53,317 nt of DNA from an uncultured Succinivibrionaceae bacterium (GTDB taxonomy: Bacteria > Pseudomonadota > Gammaproteobacteria > Enterobacterales > Succinivibrionaceae). Within the stretch, counting starts at the first letter, position 1. Every line of letters starts with the position of its first letter. Made by a program: the position numbers and the translations under genes. The notes beneath the pieces were generated by a model that saw nothing but the letters and a program-made list of their open reading frames with translations, was not told where the DNA came from and did no database searches. Positions 45,311 through 53,317 of this stretch are shown here, in pieces. The stretch covers positions 1-53,317 of the forward strand of contig CALXNU010000007.1 in NCBI GenBank assembly GCA_944389835.1, written 5' to 3'.

Positions 45311-45333
45311 TGGATACTTAAGTTACAAGTTTT

Positions 45334-45350
45334 ATGCAAGGATGATGCCT
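45334..45350 (-). promoter_or_regulatory. Candidate sigma-54 promoter of fliS-fliT-maf
   Basis: On the minus strand AGGCATCATCCTTGCAT holds GG and GC exactly ten bases apart, as required for -24/-12 elements, and matches TGGCAC-N5-TTGCA at most positions. The start of transcription would be near 45324, about 58 bases before fliS. Sigma-54 control of flagellar genes is common in polar flagellates. The activator site (FlrC/FleQ) was not identified. Confidence 0.5.
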
Positions 45351-45362
45351 AAATTTGGAAGG

Positions 45363-45503
45363 TTAGTTATTGCTGTTTTCTTTAAGGAAAAATACGTAGC
45401 GACGCTCACGTTGACGTTGTTTAATAAGTTTGACTTGTTTTCTATGTCTTCTAATTCTATGTAATGACATACGATGTGCGACGCTATGTCTTAAACGCCT
45501 CAT
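45363..45503 (-). CDS. Unrecognised 46-residue, highly basic small protein
   Basis: A small open frame with a strong AAAGGAG ribosome-binding site seven bases before ATG 45503. The 46-residue product begins MRRLRHSVAHR and has about 12 Arg, 4 Lys and 4 His, so it would be strongly positive and likely to bind nucleic acid or ribosomes. The last 15 or so residues are hydrophobic, then polar. I recognise no family; it is not L34, L36, Sra or RMF. The IS4-type element is inserted 24 bp upstream of the start, so the natural promoter has been displaced. It lies in the same direction as fliS, ahead of the fliS promoter. Confidence 0.5.
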   Translation of the reverse strand: MRRLRHSVAHRMSLHRIRRHRKQVKLIKQRQRERRYVFFLKENSNN

Positions 45504-45520
45504 ATTTGTCTCCTTTAAAA

Positions 45521-45527
45521 TTATTTT
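45521..45527. repeat. Target-site duplication, left copy
   Basis: TTATTTT directly abuts the left end of the IS at 45528 and recurs at 47249-47255 right after its right end. The exact 7-bp match fixes both borders of the element. Confidence 0.85.
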
Positions 45528-45699
45528 CTCGACTTTCCGTGAAGAAAATTTAATTCAAAGCCTTTCTAGCAAAGGCTTTCAGGTTCTTTAAAAACTTGTA
45601 TTGATTTTATCGTCGATTTTTCTGTCTGGTAAGAGGTATTGTTGAGATTTTTTGAGGGCGGATTTATCAAAATTTTTGTATAAAAAACAAAAAGATATC

Positions 45700-45728
45700 T
45701 TGTAAAACCGGGTTTATTTTGGTATAAT
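45700..45728 (+). promoter_or_regulatory. Promoter of the IS4-family transposase
   Basis: TTGTAA (45700-45705) and TATAAT (45723-45728) are separated by 17 bases. The -10 lies inside the palindrome GGTATAATTACC. An outer pair CCGGGT (45708-45713) / ACCCGG lies next to the ribosome-binding region and could hide it in a hairpin. Confidence 0.6.
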
Positions 45729-45765
45729 TACCATATAAATCATAAAGTTAACACCCGGTGGATAT

Positions 45766-47151
45766 ATGATAAACCAAAATTCCTCTTTTGTCTCTAACAA
45801 TTCTTTCTGCAAGGCATTAAAAGATTTATGCTTGGGTAGATACCTTACAGTCTGTGGCTTTAATAAAAAGCGCGGCGTACCAATCTTGTTTGTGATTTAT
45901 GGTCTTTTGACTACGGTCTTTAACTACTCAAACCTTTATCAAAAGACTCAATCTAAAAAGGGCTTTGCTCAATGCAACTGTACGGACCAAGTCTTTTATG
46001 ATGTCACCTCTAATCCTAAGCTTAATTGGCGAAAGCTTTGTTTGCTTTTAGCTACAAAGCTAATCGAGAAATTAAGTCCCACCATGACATCTGAGAAGTG
46101 TTTTATCTTAGACGATACTGTGATAGAAAGGCCAAGAAGTAAGAACGTAGAGCTTTTATCTAGGACCTATGATCATGTTTTTCATCGTCATGTCAAAGGC
46201 TTTACCAACTTGCTTTTAGCTTGGACCGATGGCTTTAGTACAGTTCCTGTAGTTAATGCTATTGTTGCCACATCTCACATCCTTTGTCCTGAACGTTCAA
46301 ATCTAGATCACAGAACTCACGGGGCCAAAAGGCGTAAAGAAGCAAGAGAAAAGAAAACCGTTTTGGCAATTAAGCTTTTAAAAGAAGCTTTAAATGCTGG
46401 CATTATTGCTTCTTATGTTCTCATGGACTCTTGGTTTACTGAAGCTCCTTTTATAAGCGAGATAAGAAAGCTTAACCTTCATGTTATAGGAATGCTCAAA
46501 CTTTCATCTAAGCGCTTCTACGAATATGAAGGCAAGTACTACACTTTGCATCAGTTGAGGAAATTTATTAAAGCTCAACTTAGAAGTAACATCTTAGGCT
46601 CTTTGACAGTCAAGCTTAAAACAGGCATTAAAGCCAAACTCGTCTATGTTGTAAATTACAGCAATAGAAAGGAGTTCTTAGTAATTCTCAGCACAGATTT
46701 AGCGCTAAGTAATGAAGAAATTATTCGCATCTATGGCAAACGTTTTAATATAGAACATGTATTTAAGTGCATGAAACACCATCTAAAATTAGAAAAGGAA
46801 AATCAAGGTCGTTCTTTTGATACCACTATAGCTTTTAGCTCCCTAAGTATTATTAGGGTAATTGGCTTAGAGTGGTTACGACGAACCTCTAATGATCCTG
46901 CCACCATGGGCACAATTTTCAGTGACGTAAAAGATGCTCTTGAAGATTTACCCTTTTGTGTTGCTCTTAAAACGTTGTTACAACGCTTTTCCTCACTTTC
47001 TCAGACACTTATAAATGCTGGAGTTATAAAAAGAGGATGTGAGACTCAGGTACAAGAGATCATCAATGCTGAAATTGAAGCGTGGACTAATGCCATGTCT
47101 AATTTCATTAAAGATTTCTGCAAAAGGTTTGAAGATACTCCCATAACCTGA
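45766..47151 (+). CDS. IS4-family DDE transposase
   Basis: This is the cut-and-paste transposase of the element. The 461-residue protein has the catalytic triad: Asp in CFILDDTVIERP (about residue 120), Asp in YVLMDSWFTEAPF (about residue 222), and Glu within YGKRFNIEHVFKCMK. That last block fits the YREK signature Y-x2-R-x3-E-x6-K of the IS4 family exactly. The frame is uninterrupted. The start is ATG 45766 behind GGTGG. The protein is clearly different from the transposase at 4-1257. Confidence 0.93.
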   Translation: MINQNSSFVSNNSFCKALKDLCLGRYLTVCGFNKKRGVPILFVIYGLLTTVFNYSNLYQKTQSKKGFAQCNCTDQVFYDVTSNPKLNWRKLCLLLATKLIEKLSPTMTSEKCFILDDTVIERPRSKNVELLSRTYDHVFHRHVKGFTNLLLAWTDGFSTVPVVNAIVATSHILCPERSNLDHRTHGAKRRKEAREKKTVLAIKLLKEALNAGIIASYVLMDSWFTEAPFISEIRKLNLHVIGMLKLSSKRFYEYEGKYYTLHQLRKFIKAQLRSNILGSLTVKLKTGIKAKLVYVVNYSNRKEFLVILSTDLALSNEEIIRIYGKRFNIEHVFKCMKHHLKLEKENQGRSFDTTIAFSSLSIIRVIGLEWLRRTSNDPATMGTIFSDVKDALEDLPFCVALKTLLQRFSSLSQTLINAGVIKRGCETQVQEIINAEIEAWTNAMSNFIKDFCKRFEDTPIT

Positions 47152-47248
47152 TGGTAAGTAGAATGATAAAATCAATACTAGTTTTTAAAGAGCCTGAAAG
47201 CCTTTGCTTGAAAGGCTTCTTGTTAAATTTTTAACTCGGAAAGTCGAG

Positions 47249-47477
47249 TTATTTTTCTAAAAATTAAACGTAAACATGTTAGCACTCGTGAAAAAAGCTT
47301 TAAAGAGCACAACTGTAAAGAAATTGTAAGTTTGCCAAAAATTGTGCCTAAAAAGCGCAGGAAGTTAATTTAAGTTTCCTCCAATCTTAAAGAGATCTTA
47401 GAAATCTGCTAAAATATGCCATTTTTAGGACTTTGAGATCCTTAAGTTTCTTTTCTTTTTAAAGTGAGATCATACCT
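47249..47477 (+). other. Spacer between IS and purL
   Basis: Starts with the right copy of the target duplication (47249-47255). No gene is recognisable; an in-frame basic fragment ending near 47370 has no start codon of its own. A weak promoter (TTAGAA..TAAAAT near 47398-47415) may serve purL. I see no PurR-type operator. Confidence 0.4.
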
Positions 47478-50400
47478 ATGGAAATCATGCGCGGTTCAGC
47501 TGCCCTTTCTGGTTATAAAATTGCCAAACTCAAAGAAGGTTTACTCTCAGAGGGTATTGAAGTTTCATCCGTAAGCACCCACTTTGTGCATCTTGTAGAC
47601 GTCACAGAGCCGCTCAATGATAAAGAGCAAGAGATTTTAGCTAAGATTTTAACTTATGGCCCAGTTCGTACCGAGCTTGCAGATCAAGGCGAGTTATTTG
47701 TGGTGATCCCAAGAATTGGCACCATCTCTCCTTGGGCATCAAAGGCCACCGATATTGTTCACAATTGTGGTTTAACTAAAATCCATCGTTTAGAGCGCGG
47801 TATTGCCTACTATATTGCAAAGAAAGATGGCGCTTTTAGTGCAGATGAGAAAAAGAAAGTTGCCGCTTTAATTCACGACAGAATGATGGAGAGCGTTTTA
47901 GGCTCTATAGATGAAGCAAAAGCTTTATTTGAAAATCAAAGCCCACGTGAAGTTGGAGTGATTGATTTAGTAGGTAGAGGCAAAGAGGCTTTAGAAGAGG
48001 CTAATGTTTCCTTAGGTCTTGCATTATCTAAAGATGAGATGGAGTATCTTTTAGAGAGCTTCAAGGATCTAGGTCGCAATCCAACTGATATCGAACTTTA
48101 CATGTTCGCTCAGATGAACTCTGAGCACTGCCGTCATAAGGTCTTTAATGCCTCCTGGAAGATTGACGGTCAAGAGCAGGATTTATCTTTATTTGAGATG
48201 GTGCGCAATACTTATAAGTGTACAAGTGACTATGTCCTCTCAGCCTATAAAGATAATGCAGCCGTCATGGAAGGCTCAAAGGCAGGTCGTTTCTATCCTG
48301 ACCGCAAGACTTTAGAGTGGTCCTTCCATGAAGAAGACTTACCAATTTTAATGAAGGTTGAAACCCACAACCACCCAACTGCAATTTCCCCATTCCCAGG
48401 TGCTGCAACTGGTTCTGGCGGTGAAATTCGTGATGAGGGTGCAACTGGTGTTGGCTCTCGTCCAAAAGCCGGTTTATGCGGTTTTTCAGTTTCTAATTTA
48501 AAGATCCCAGGTTATGTGCAACCTTGGGAGCATGATTTTGGTAAGCCAAATCGTTTAGCCTCCGCTTTAGATATTATGATCGAAGGCCCACTTGGAGCTG
48601 CTTCCTTTAATAATGAGTTTGGCCGTCCAAATCTTTGCGGTTACTTTAGAACCTACGAAGAGGAAGTTCAAAGCTTTAATGGCCAAGAGGTGCGCGGTTA
48701 TCACAAGCCAATTATGTTAGCAGGCGGTTGGGGTAATATTCGCCGTGAGCACATCATAAAAGATCACATTACAGAAGGCGCTAAGCTTATCGTCTTAGGT
48801 GGCCCTGCCATGGATATTGGTTTAGGTGGTGGTGCGGCCTCTTCTATGTCCTCAGGTCAATCAAGTGAAGATTTAGATTTTGCCTCCGTACAACGTGGCA
48901 ATCCTGAGATGCAAAGAAGATGTCAGGAAGTAATTGATGCTTGTTGGCAGCTTGGCTCTGACAATCCAATTATGTTCATTCACGACGTAGGTGCAGGTGG
49001 TTTATCTAACGCTATGCCTGAGTTAGTCTCAGACGGTGGTGTAGGTGGCTATTTTGAGCTTCGTGATATTCCAAACGATGAGCCTGGTATGAGCCCCTTG
49101 CAGATTTGGTGTAATGAGTCTCAAGAGCGCTATGTTTTAGCTGTGGCCCCTGAGAAGTTTGAAGTTTTTGAGAACTTCTGCCGTCGTGAAAGAGCACAAT
49201 ATGCCGTAATTGGTGTGGCTACTAAAGAGCGTCGTGTCGTCTTACATGACTCTTACTTTAACAACAATCCAATTGACTTACCTTTAGATATTCTTTTAGG
49301 CAAGCCTCCTAGAATGCACAAGGATGTAGTAAGTCTTAAATCTCAAAGTCCAAAGTTAAATCTTGAAGGCATTAGTGTGCAAGATGCTTGTGAGAGAGTT
49401 TTAAGATTACCAACGGTGGCTGAGAAGACCTTCTTAATTACTATAGGTGATAGATCTGTGACCGGTATGGTCGCCCGTGATCAGATGGTAGGTCCTTGGC
49501 AGGTACCAGTCTCTGACGTGGCTGTAACTTGTGCCTCTTATGATTCCTATCAAGGTGAGGCCGCCTCTATGGGTGAGAGAACTCCGGTGGCTCTTTTATC
49601 ACATGAAGCTTCCGTGCGTTTGGCTATTGCTGAGGCAATTACCAATATTGCTCCTGCCTTAATTGGTGATCTAAAGCGAGTTAAACTCTCTGCAAACTGG
49701 ATGGCAGCCAATGGTCACCCAGGTGAGGATGCAGGTTTATACAAGGCAGTTAAAACTTTAGGCGTGGAAGTGTGCCCTGAACTTGGTATTACTGTACCAG
49801 TTGGCAAAGATTCCATGTCCATGAGAACTGTGTGGCAACAAGATGGTAAAGATTGTGCCGTCACCGCACCTTTATCTTTAATTGTCTCTGCCTTTGCTCG
49901 CTGTGAGGATGTAAGAAAGACTTTAACTCCACAGTTAAGAACTGATTTAGGTCCTACTTCCTTAATTTATATCACCTTAGGGGATAGACAAAATCGCTTA
50001 GGGGGCTCAGCTTTAGCTCAAGTTTATCGTCAATTAGGAGATAAACCTGCAGATTTAGACAATCCAGTGCGCTTAAAGGGACTTTTTGATGCCATTCAGT
50101 TTATGAATGCTCATGATTTACTTTTAGCCTATCACGACATTTCAGACGGTGGTCTTTTTGCCACTATCTGTGAGATGTCTTTTGCAGGACACACTGGTGT
50201 AAATGTCGCTTTAGATCAGTTAGGCGAAGGTGATTTAAATGTCCTCTTCTCAGAGGAGATTGGTGCCGTAATTCAAGTGCACGGCGATGATAAGGAGAAG
50301 GTCTTAAACATTCTCTCAGGTCATGGCCTTGCAAGTTGTTCCTTTATTATTGGTACGCTAAACGATCAAGACCGCATTATCTTCACTCGCGATGGATCTG

Positions 50401-51374
50401 ATGTTATCAATGTCCCACGCAGTTACTATCGCAGTATTTGGGCTGAGACCACCTATAAGATGCAAGCTTTACGTGATAATCCAGCTTGCGCTAAAGAGGA
50501 GTTTGAAGATAAGGGCACTGAAAACGATCCTGGCTTATTTGCCTCATTAACCTTTGATATTAATGAGGATGTCGCAGCCCCTTATATCGCTCGTGGCGTG
50601 GCTCCAAAGATTGCCATCTTAAGAGAGCAGGGCGTAAACTCTCAAGGTGAGATGGCCGCGGCCTTCAATAAAGCTGGCTTTAACTGCATTGACGTGCACA
50701 TGTCAGATATTTTAAGTGGTAAGGTTTCCTTAAAGGACTTTAAGGGCTTTGCAGCTTGCGGTGGCTTCTCTTACGGTGACGTCTTAGGTGCAGGTGAAGG
50801 CTGGGCAAAATCTGTGCTCTTTAATAGCAAGGCTCGTGAAGAGTTTGAAGCTTTCTTCAATCGTCAAGATACCTTTGCCTTAGGTGTGTGCAATGGTTGT
50901 CAGATGATGTCAACTTTGCGTGATTTAATTCCAGGTGCAGCCCTGTGGCCACGCTTTGTAACTAACCGTTCAGAGCGCTTTGAGGCACGTTTTGTGGAAG
51001 TTGCCATTCAAAAGAGCCCATCTATCTTCTTTGATGGTATGGAAGGCTCCATGATGCCAATTGTGGTTTCACACGGTGAGGGTCGCGCTGAGTTTAAGAA
51101 TGAGGAGCATTTAAAGGCCTTAGAGGAAAAGGGATTAGTGGCAATGCGTTATATCGATCATCAAGGTGAAATCGCCATGCGCTATCCATTAAATCCAAAT
51201 GGCTCACCAAATGGTATTACCTCTGTCACCACTGAGGATGGTCGCTTTACCATCTTAATGCCACATCCTGAGCGTGTGCAGCGTGCAGTAGCTTGCTCTT
51301 GGCATCCAGATGAGTGGCAAGAGGATAGCCCATGGGTGAGGATCTTTAGAAACGCTCGCAAATTTGTAGGTTAA
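47478..51374 (+). CDS. purL: Phosphoribosylformylglycinamidine synthase (FGAM synthetase)
   Basis: PurL performs the fourth step of purine synthesis, turning FGAR, glutamine and ATP into FGAM. This is the large single-chain form of 1298 residues (E. coli 1295). It has an N-terminal PurS-like part, the linker [11 protein letters not shown], two AIR-synthase-like domains with [29 protein letters not shown] and [26 protein letters not shown], and a C-terminal class I glutaminase with Cys1138 in GVCNGCQMM and PHPERVQR. The start is ATG 47478, matching the E. coli N-terminus. It forms its own unit. Confidence 0.98.
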   Translation: MEIMRGSAALSGYKIAKLKEGLLSEGIEVSSVSTHFVHLVDVTEPLNDKEQEILAKILTYGPVRTELADQGELFVVIPRIGTISPWASKATDIVHNCGLTKIHRLERGIAYYIAKKDGAFSADEKKKVAALIHDRMMESVLGSIDEAKALFENQSPREVGVIDLVGRGKEALEEANVSLGLALSKDEMEYLLESFKDLGRNPTDIELYMFAQMNSEHCRHKVFNASWKIDGQEQDLSLFEMVRNTYKCTSDYVLSAYKDNAAVMEGSKAGRFYPDRKTLEWSFHEEDLPILMKVETHNHPTAISPFPGAATGSGGEIRDEGATGVGSRPKAGLCGFSVSNLKIPGYVQPWEHDFGKPNRLASALDIMIEGPLGAASFNNEFGRPNLCGYFRTYEEEVQSFNGQEVRGYHKPIMLAGGWGNIRREHIIKDHITEGAKLIVLGGPAMDIGLGGGAASSMSSGQSSEDLDFASVQRGNPEMQRRCQEVIDACWQLGSDNPIMFIHDVGAGGLSNAMPELVSDGGVGGYFELRDIPNDEPGMSPLQIWCNESQERYVLAVAPEKFEVFENFCRRERAQYAVIGVATKERRVVLHDSYFNNNPIDLPLDILLGKPPRMHKDVVSLKSQSPKLNLEGISVQDACERVLRLPTVAEKTFLITIGDRSVTGMVARDQMVGPWQVPVSDVAVTCASYDSYQGEAASMGERTPVALLSHEASVRLAIAEAITNIAPALIGDLKRVKLSANWMAANGHPGEDAGLYKAVKTLGVEVCPELGITVPVGKDSMSMRTVWQQDGKDCAVTAPLSLIVSAFARCEDVRKTLTPQLRTDLGPTSLIYITLGDRQNRLGGSALAQVYRQLGDKPADLDNPVRLKGLFDAIQFMNAHDLLLAYHDISDGGLFATICEMSFAGHTGVNVALDQLGEGDLNVLFSEEIGAVIQVHGDDKEKVLNILSGHGLASCSFIIGTLNDQDRIIFTRDGSDVINVPRSYYRSIWAETTYKMQALRDNPACAKEEFEDKGTENDPGLFASLTFDINEDVAAPYIARGVAPKIAILREQGVNSQGEMAAAFNKAGFNCIDVHMSDILSGKVSLKDFKGFAACGGFSYGDVLGAGEGWAKSVLFNSKAREEFEAFFNRQDTFALGVCNGCQMMSTLRDLIPGAALWPRFVTNRSERFEARFVEVAIQKSPSIFFDGMEGSMMPIVVSHGEGRAEFKNEEHLKALEEKGLVAMRYIDHQGEIAMRYPLNPNGSPNGITSVTTEDGRFTILMPHPERVQRAVACSWHPDEWQEDSPWVRIFRNARKFVG

Positions 51375-51452
51375 GCTAACCTTATTTTAGCTTTCAAGGC
51401 CCCAAGAAATTGGGGCCAGATTTTTTTGATGTGTTCTTTTTTGGATTAAATA

Positions 51453-52826
51453 ATGGCAAGACAGACTTGGACAAATAGGTTAACGTATATTTTAACCGTA
51501 GCCGGTGCCACCATCGGCTTTGGTGCAACTTGGCGTTTTCCTTATTTAGTAGGTGAAAATGGTGGTGGAGCTTATGTGCTCGTCTTTATCGTGGCAATGC
51601 TTTTAGTAGGTGTGCCAATTATTTTAGTAGAAAATGTCATTGGCCGTCGTGCCATGTGCAATTGCGTGGATGCCTTTGCAGTGCCTGTGGCAGGACGTAA
51701 ACCTCATCCTTTATGGAAATTATGTGGTTATGGCGCTCTACTTGGAGCTTTTGGTATCTTAGCCTATTACATGGTAATTGGCGGCTGGGTCGTATCCTAT
51801 ATTGTAAATATCGCCATAGGTTTATTTTCAGATGCAGGTTTAGATCTTTCAAGTCCCGTCAGCAAAGAAGTAACGGAGGCTTTTTATAATGATAATATTG
51901 TAAATGCCCCGCTTGATATTACGCTTTATACCTTAGTTTTTGTCTGGCTTAATTGGATTATCTTAAAGCGTGGTGTAATTGCCGGTATCGAAAGATCTGT
52001 ACGTTATTTAATGCCTTTGCTTTTTATCTGCCTTATCGTGATGGTAATTCGCAATCTAACTTTAGATGGCGCTGCACAAGGTGTTGAATTCTATTTATTG
52101 CCAGATTTCTCAAAGATTACCCCTGAGCTTTTCTTAATGGTTTTAGGTCAAGTTTTCTTTGCTTTATCCTTAGGCTTTGGTGTGATGATAACTTTATCTT
52201 CTCATTTAAGTGCCAAAGAGGATTTAATTCGCACCGCAACTATCACTGGTATCATTAATACCTTAATTGCAGTGATGTGCGGTTTTATGATCTTCCCATC
52301 TTTATTTACCGCAGGTCTCTCCCCAGATTCAGGCCCATCCTTAGTCTTTAAGACCTTACCAATTGCCTTCTCCCAAATTCACTTTGGAGGCTTCTTTGCG
52401 TTAATTTTCTTCTTATTATTAATTGTCGCTGCTTTTACCACTTCACTTACCATCTATCAGGTAATCATTGCGGTTTTAAATGAGAAGTTTGGCATAAGAT
52501 TAAATGGTGCCATTAACTTAACCTTAGGTTTTGTCTTTATCTTTGGTAATTTGCCTTGTATTTTAAGCTCTTCAGTTTTATCTGATGTGACCTTTATTAA
52601 TCGCTCAATTTTTGATGCTTTCGATTACATTTCAGGTAATATCTGTTTCGTATTAACCGCTTTAGGTTCAACCTTATTTGCAGGATTTGTGTTAAAAGAA
52701 GAAGCAGTTATTGAGCTTTCAAATCGTGGTACTTTCAAAAGTGCCCTTCATAAGGTGTGGTATAACTACACCCGCTATATTGTGCCTCTTATCATTATTG
52801 GTATTTTCTTATACGGCATTCTTTAG
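51453..52826 (+). CDS. Sodium-dependent transporter, NSS (SNF) family
   Basis: An inner-membrane symporter that takes up amino acids or related compounds with sodium. The 457-residue protein has about 11-12 membrane segments. The first carries the signature AGATIGFGATWRFPYLVGENGGGAYVL with the unwound substrate and sodium site, and VGVPIILVENVIGRR follows. The length suits bacterial NSS proteins. Tryptophan, tyrosine, alanine and similar substrates are known in the family; the substrate here cannot be told. It lies 78 bp after purL and is followed by a strong terminator. Confidence 0.92.
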   Translation: MARQTWTNRLTYILTVAGATIGFGATWRFPYLVGENGGGAYVLVFIVAMLLVGVPIILVENVIGRRAMCNCVDAFAVPVAGRKPHPLWKLCGYGALLGAFGILAYYMVIGGWVVSYIVNIAIGLFSDAGLDLSSPVSKEVTEAFYNDNIVNAPLDITLYTLVFVWLNWIILKRGVIAGIERSVRYLMPLLFICLIVMVIRNLTLDGAAQGVEFYLLPDFSKITPELFLMVLGQVFFALSLGFGVMITLSSHLSAKEDLIRTATITGIINTLIAVMCGFMIFPSLFTAGLSPDSGPSLVFKTLPIAFSQIHFGGFFALIFFLLLIVAAFTTSLTIYQVIIAVLNEKFGIRLNGAINLTLGFVFIFGNLPCILSSSVLSDVTFINRSIFDAFDYISGNICFVLTALGSTLFAGFVLKEEAVIELSNRGTFKSALHKVWYNYTRYIVPLIIIGIFLYGIL

Positions 52827-52854
52827 GCAATTTAAGCTAAAGTTTAAGCCAAAG

Positions 52855-52886
52855 AAAAAGCGAGTAGAAGTTTTTACTCGCTTTTT
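52855..52886. terminator. Strong bidirectional terminator after the NSS gene
   Basis: AAAAAGCGAGTA and TACTCGCTTTTT form a 12-bp stem with an eight-base loop and T-runs on both strands. Confidence 0.88.
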
Positions 52887-52889
52887 TCT

Positions 52890-53148
52890 TACATTAGAAT
52901 TGATCTTAAGATCTTAAGTTCAACCTAAATCACATCAAAAAGTCAGCGCTATCACTAAGCTACCTTTAATAATCTTACGAAGCGCCATCAGTAAAGCACG
53001 CGTTATAAGTTACTCTTTGATTTTAGTTTAGGTTTTGTCCTGATAATTTTAGGCTTAAAAGGTCGCTTTAGATTAAAAGCCACGGCAGGGCTAAATAGAT
53101 TTTGGGTCTTTAAACTAAAAGATGCCCAATTAATTGTACTATCGAAAC
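52890..53148. other. Gene-free spacer before the AT-hook gene
   Basis: No open frame or RNA gene is recognisable. It is AT-rich, in contrast to the GC-rich coding end that follows on the minus strand. Confidence 0.4.
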
Positions 53149-53316
53149 TCACACCTTCGACGGTTTAGCTTTGGGCCCATCAGTATGAGTCTTCGGCCGT
53201 CCGCGCGGGCGCTTCAGATGATCCATTATAACTGGTTTTGTGCGCGGTCTGCCACGCTTCCTTTTAGTGGCGGCAGAATTTGCTGACGGAGCGCACAGCC
53301 CAAGCTTTTCTATGTC
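53149..53316 (-). CDS. C-terminal end of a protein with two AT-hook motifs, partial
   Basis: An open frame entering from the right edge and ending at a TGA at 53149-53151; 55 residues are visible. It contains KRKRGRPRTKP and KRPRGRPKTH, two textbook AT-hooks (GRP core with flanking basic residues), which bind the minor groove of AT-rich DNA. The end is KAKPSKV. The GC content is far above that of the neighbours. It may be the tail of a transposase, since basic GRP tails occur on some, or of a nucleoid-type DNA-binding protein. The main part lies outside the window. It is too short for most gene callers. Confidence 0.55.
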   Translation of the reverse strand, partial: DIEKLGLCAPSANSAATKRKRGRPRTKPVIMDHLKRPRGRPKTHTDGPKAKPSKV

Positions 53317-53317
53317 G

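Larger units (their letters stand above)
45528..47248 (+). mobile_element. Complete IS4-family insertion sequence, 1721 bp
   Basis: Bounded by imperfect inverted repeats of about 65 bp (45528-45592 and 47184-47248, 55 of 65 matching by eye, the outer 12 perfect: CTCGACTTTCCG) and an exact 7-bp target duplication. It carries one transposase gene with an intact reading frame, so it may be active. The ends contain the hairpin AAAGCCTTT/AAAGGCTTT. It is inserted between a small basic gene and purL. The same end sequence occurs at 1454-1518. Confidence 0.92.

Noticed and set aside
45249..45464. 71-residue open frame on the plus strand
   Set aside because: Opposite the small basic gene and the fliS promoter region; no ribosome-binding site.
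47256..47370. Basic in-frame fragment right of the insertion sequence as part of a disrupted gene
   Set aside because: Joining the flanks across the target duplication gives no frame with a start codon and ribosome-binding site, so a split gene is not supported.

Overview
The window is a bacterial chromosome segment from a low-GC gammaproteobacterium with a diaminopimelate-type cell wall, lipid A and a polar, sodium-driven flagellum. The basis is the gamma-type order rplM-rpsI-sspB, lpoA/rsmI, rnpB-mraZ-dcw and ffh-rpsP-rimM-trmD-rplS, together with a MotX-like protein, FliS and a Maf glycosyltransferase. The Succinivibrionaceae (Aeromonadales) would fit, but that placement is an inference. 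Most of the window is dense core genome; the accessory material is two insertion sequences, a divergent vWA/macro-domain pair and a partial gene with AT-hook motifs at the right edge.

Layout. 1-1.5 kb: one end of an insertion sequence. 2.0-3.6 kb: rplM, rpsI, sspB (sspA absent). 3.6-7.7 kb, minus strand: four genes that look like a pathway loading a uronic-type sugar on a polyprenyl phosphate and transferring it to lipid A or LPS. 8.0-10.7 kb: lpoA and rsmI, divergent. 10.7-11.1 kb: RNase P RNA. 11.2-28.9 kb: the division and cell-wall cluster mraZ-rsmH-ftsL-ftsI-murE-murF-mraY-murD-ftsW-murG-murC-ftsQ-ftsA, ending in two adjacent, different ftsZ genes (murB and ddl are not present). 29.1-35.1 kb: yrbL-like, lpxC, ampD, acnB, mdh. 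35.2-39.6 kb: motX-like, ffh, rpsP, rimM, trmD, rplS. 39.7-41.7 kb: vWA protein and macro-domain protein, divergent. 41.9-45.5 kb, minus strand: initiator tRNA, Maf glycosyltransferase, FliT-like, FliS and an unrecognised 46-residue basic protein. 45.5-47.2 kb: a complete IS4-type element with a 7-bp target duplication. 47.5-52.8 kb: purL and a sodium-dependent transporter. 53.1-53.3 kb: C-terminal end of a protein with two AT-hooks.

How the genes work together. The dcw cluster supplies peptidoglycan precursors (MurC-G, MraY) and the divisome (FtsL, I, W, Q, A, Z). LpoA and AmpD add cell-wall synthase activation and recycling. LpxC and the 3.6-7.7 kb operon act on lipid A. The flagellar genes carry promoter-like sequences expected for a polar flagellar hierarchy: a sigma-54 type -24/-12 element before fliS and a sigma-28 type element before motX.

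The strongest unusual signals are the tandem ftsZ pair, in which the first copy has changed nucleotide-binding loops and a short tail, and two insertion sequences that share a nearly identical 65-bp end but carry clearly different transposases. Also notable are the small basic protein cut off from its upstream region by the IS4-type element, the vWA/macro pair, and the apparent polyprenyl-phosphate sugar operon. All functional statements come from reading sequence and remembered family features; no database search was run.
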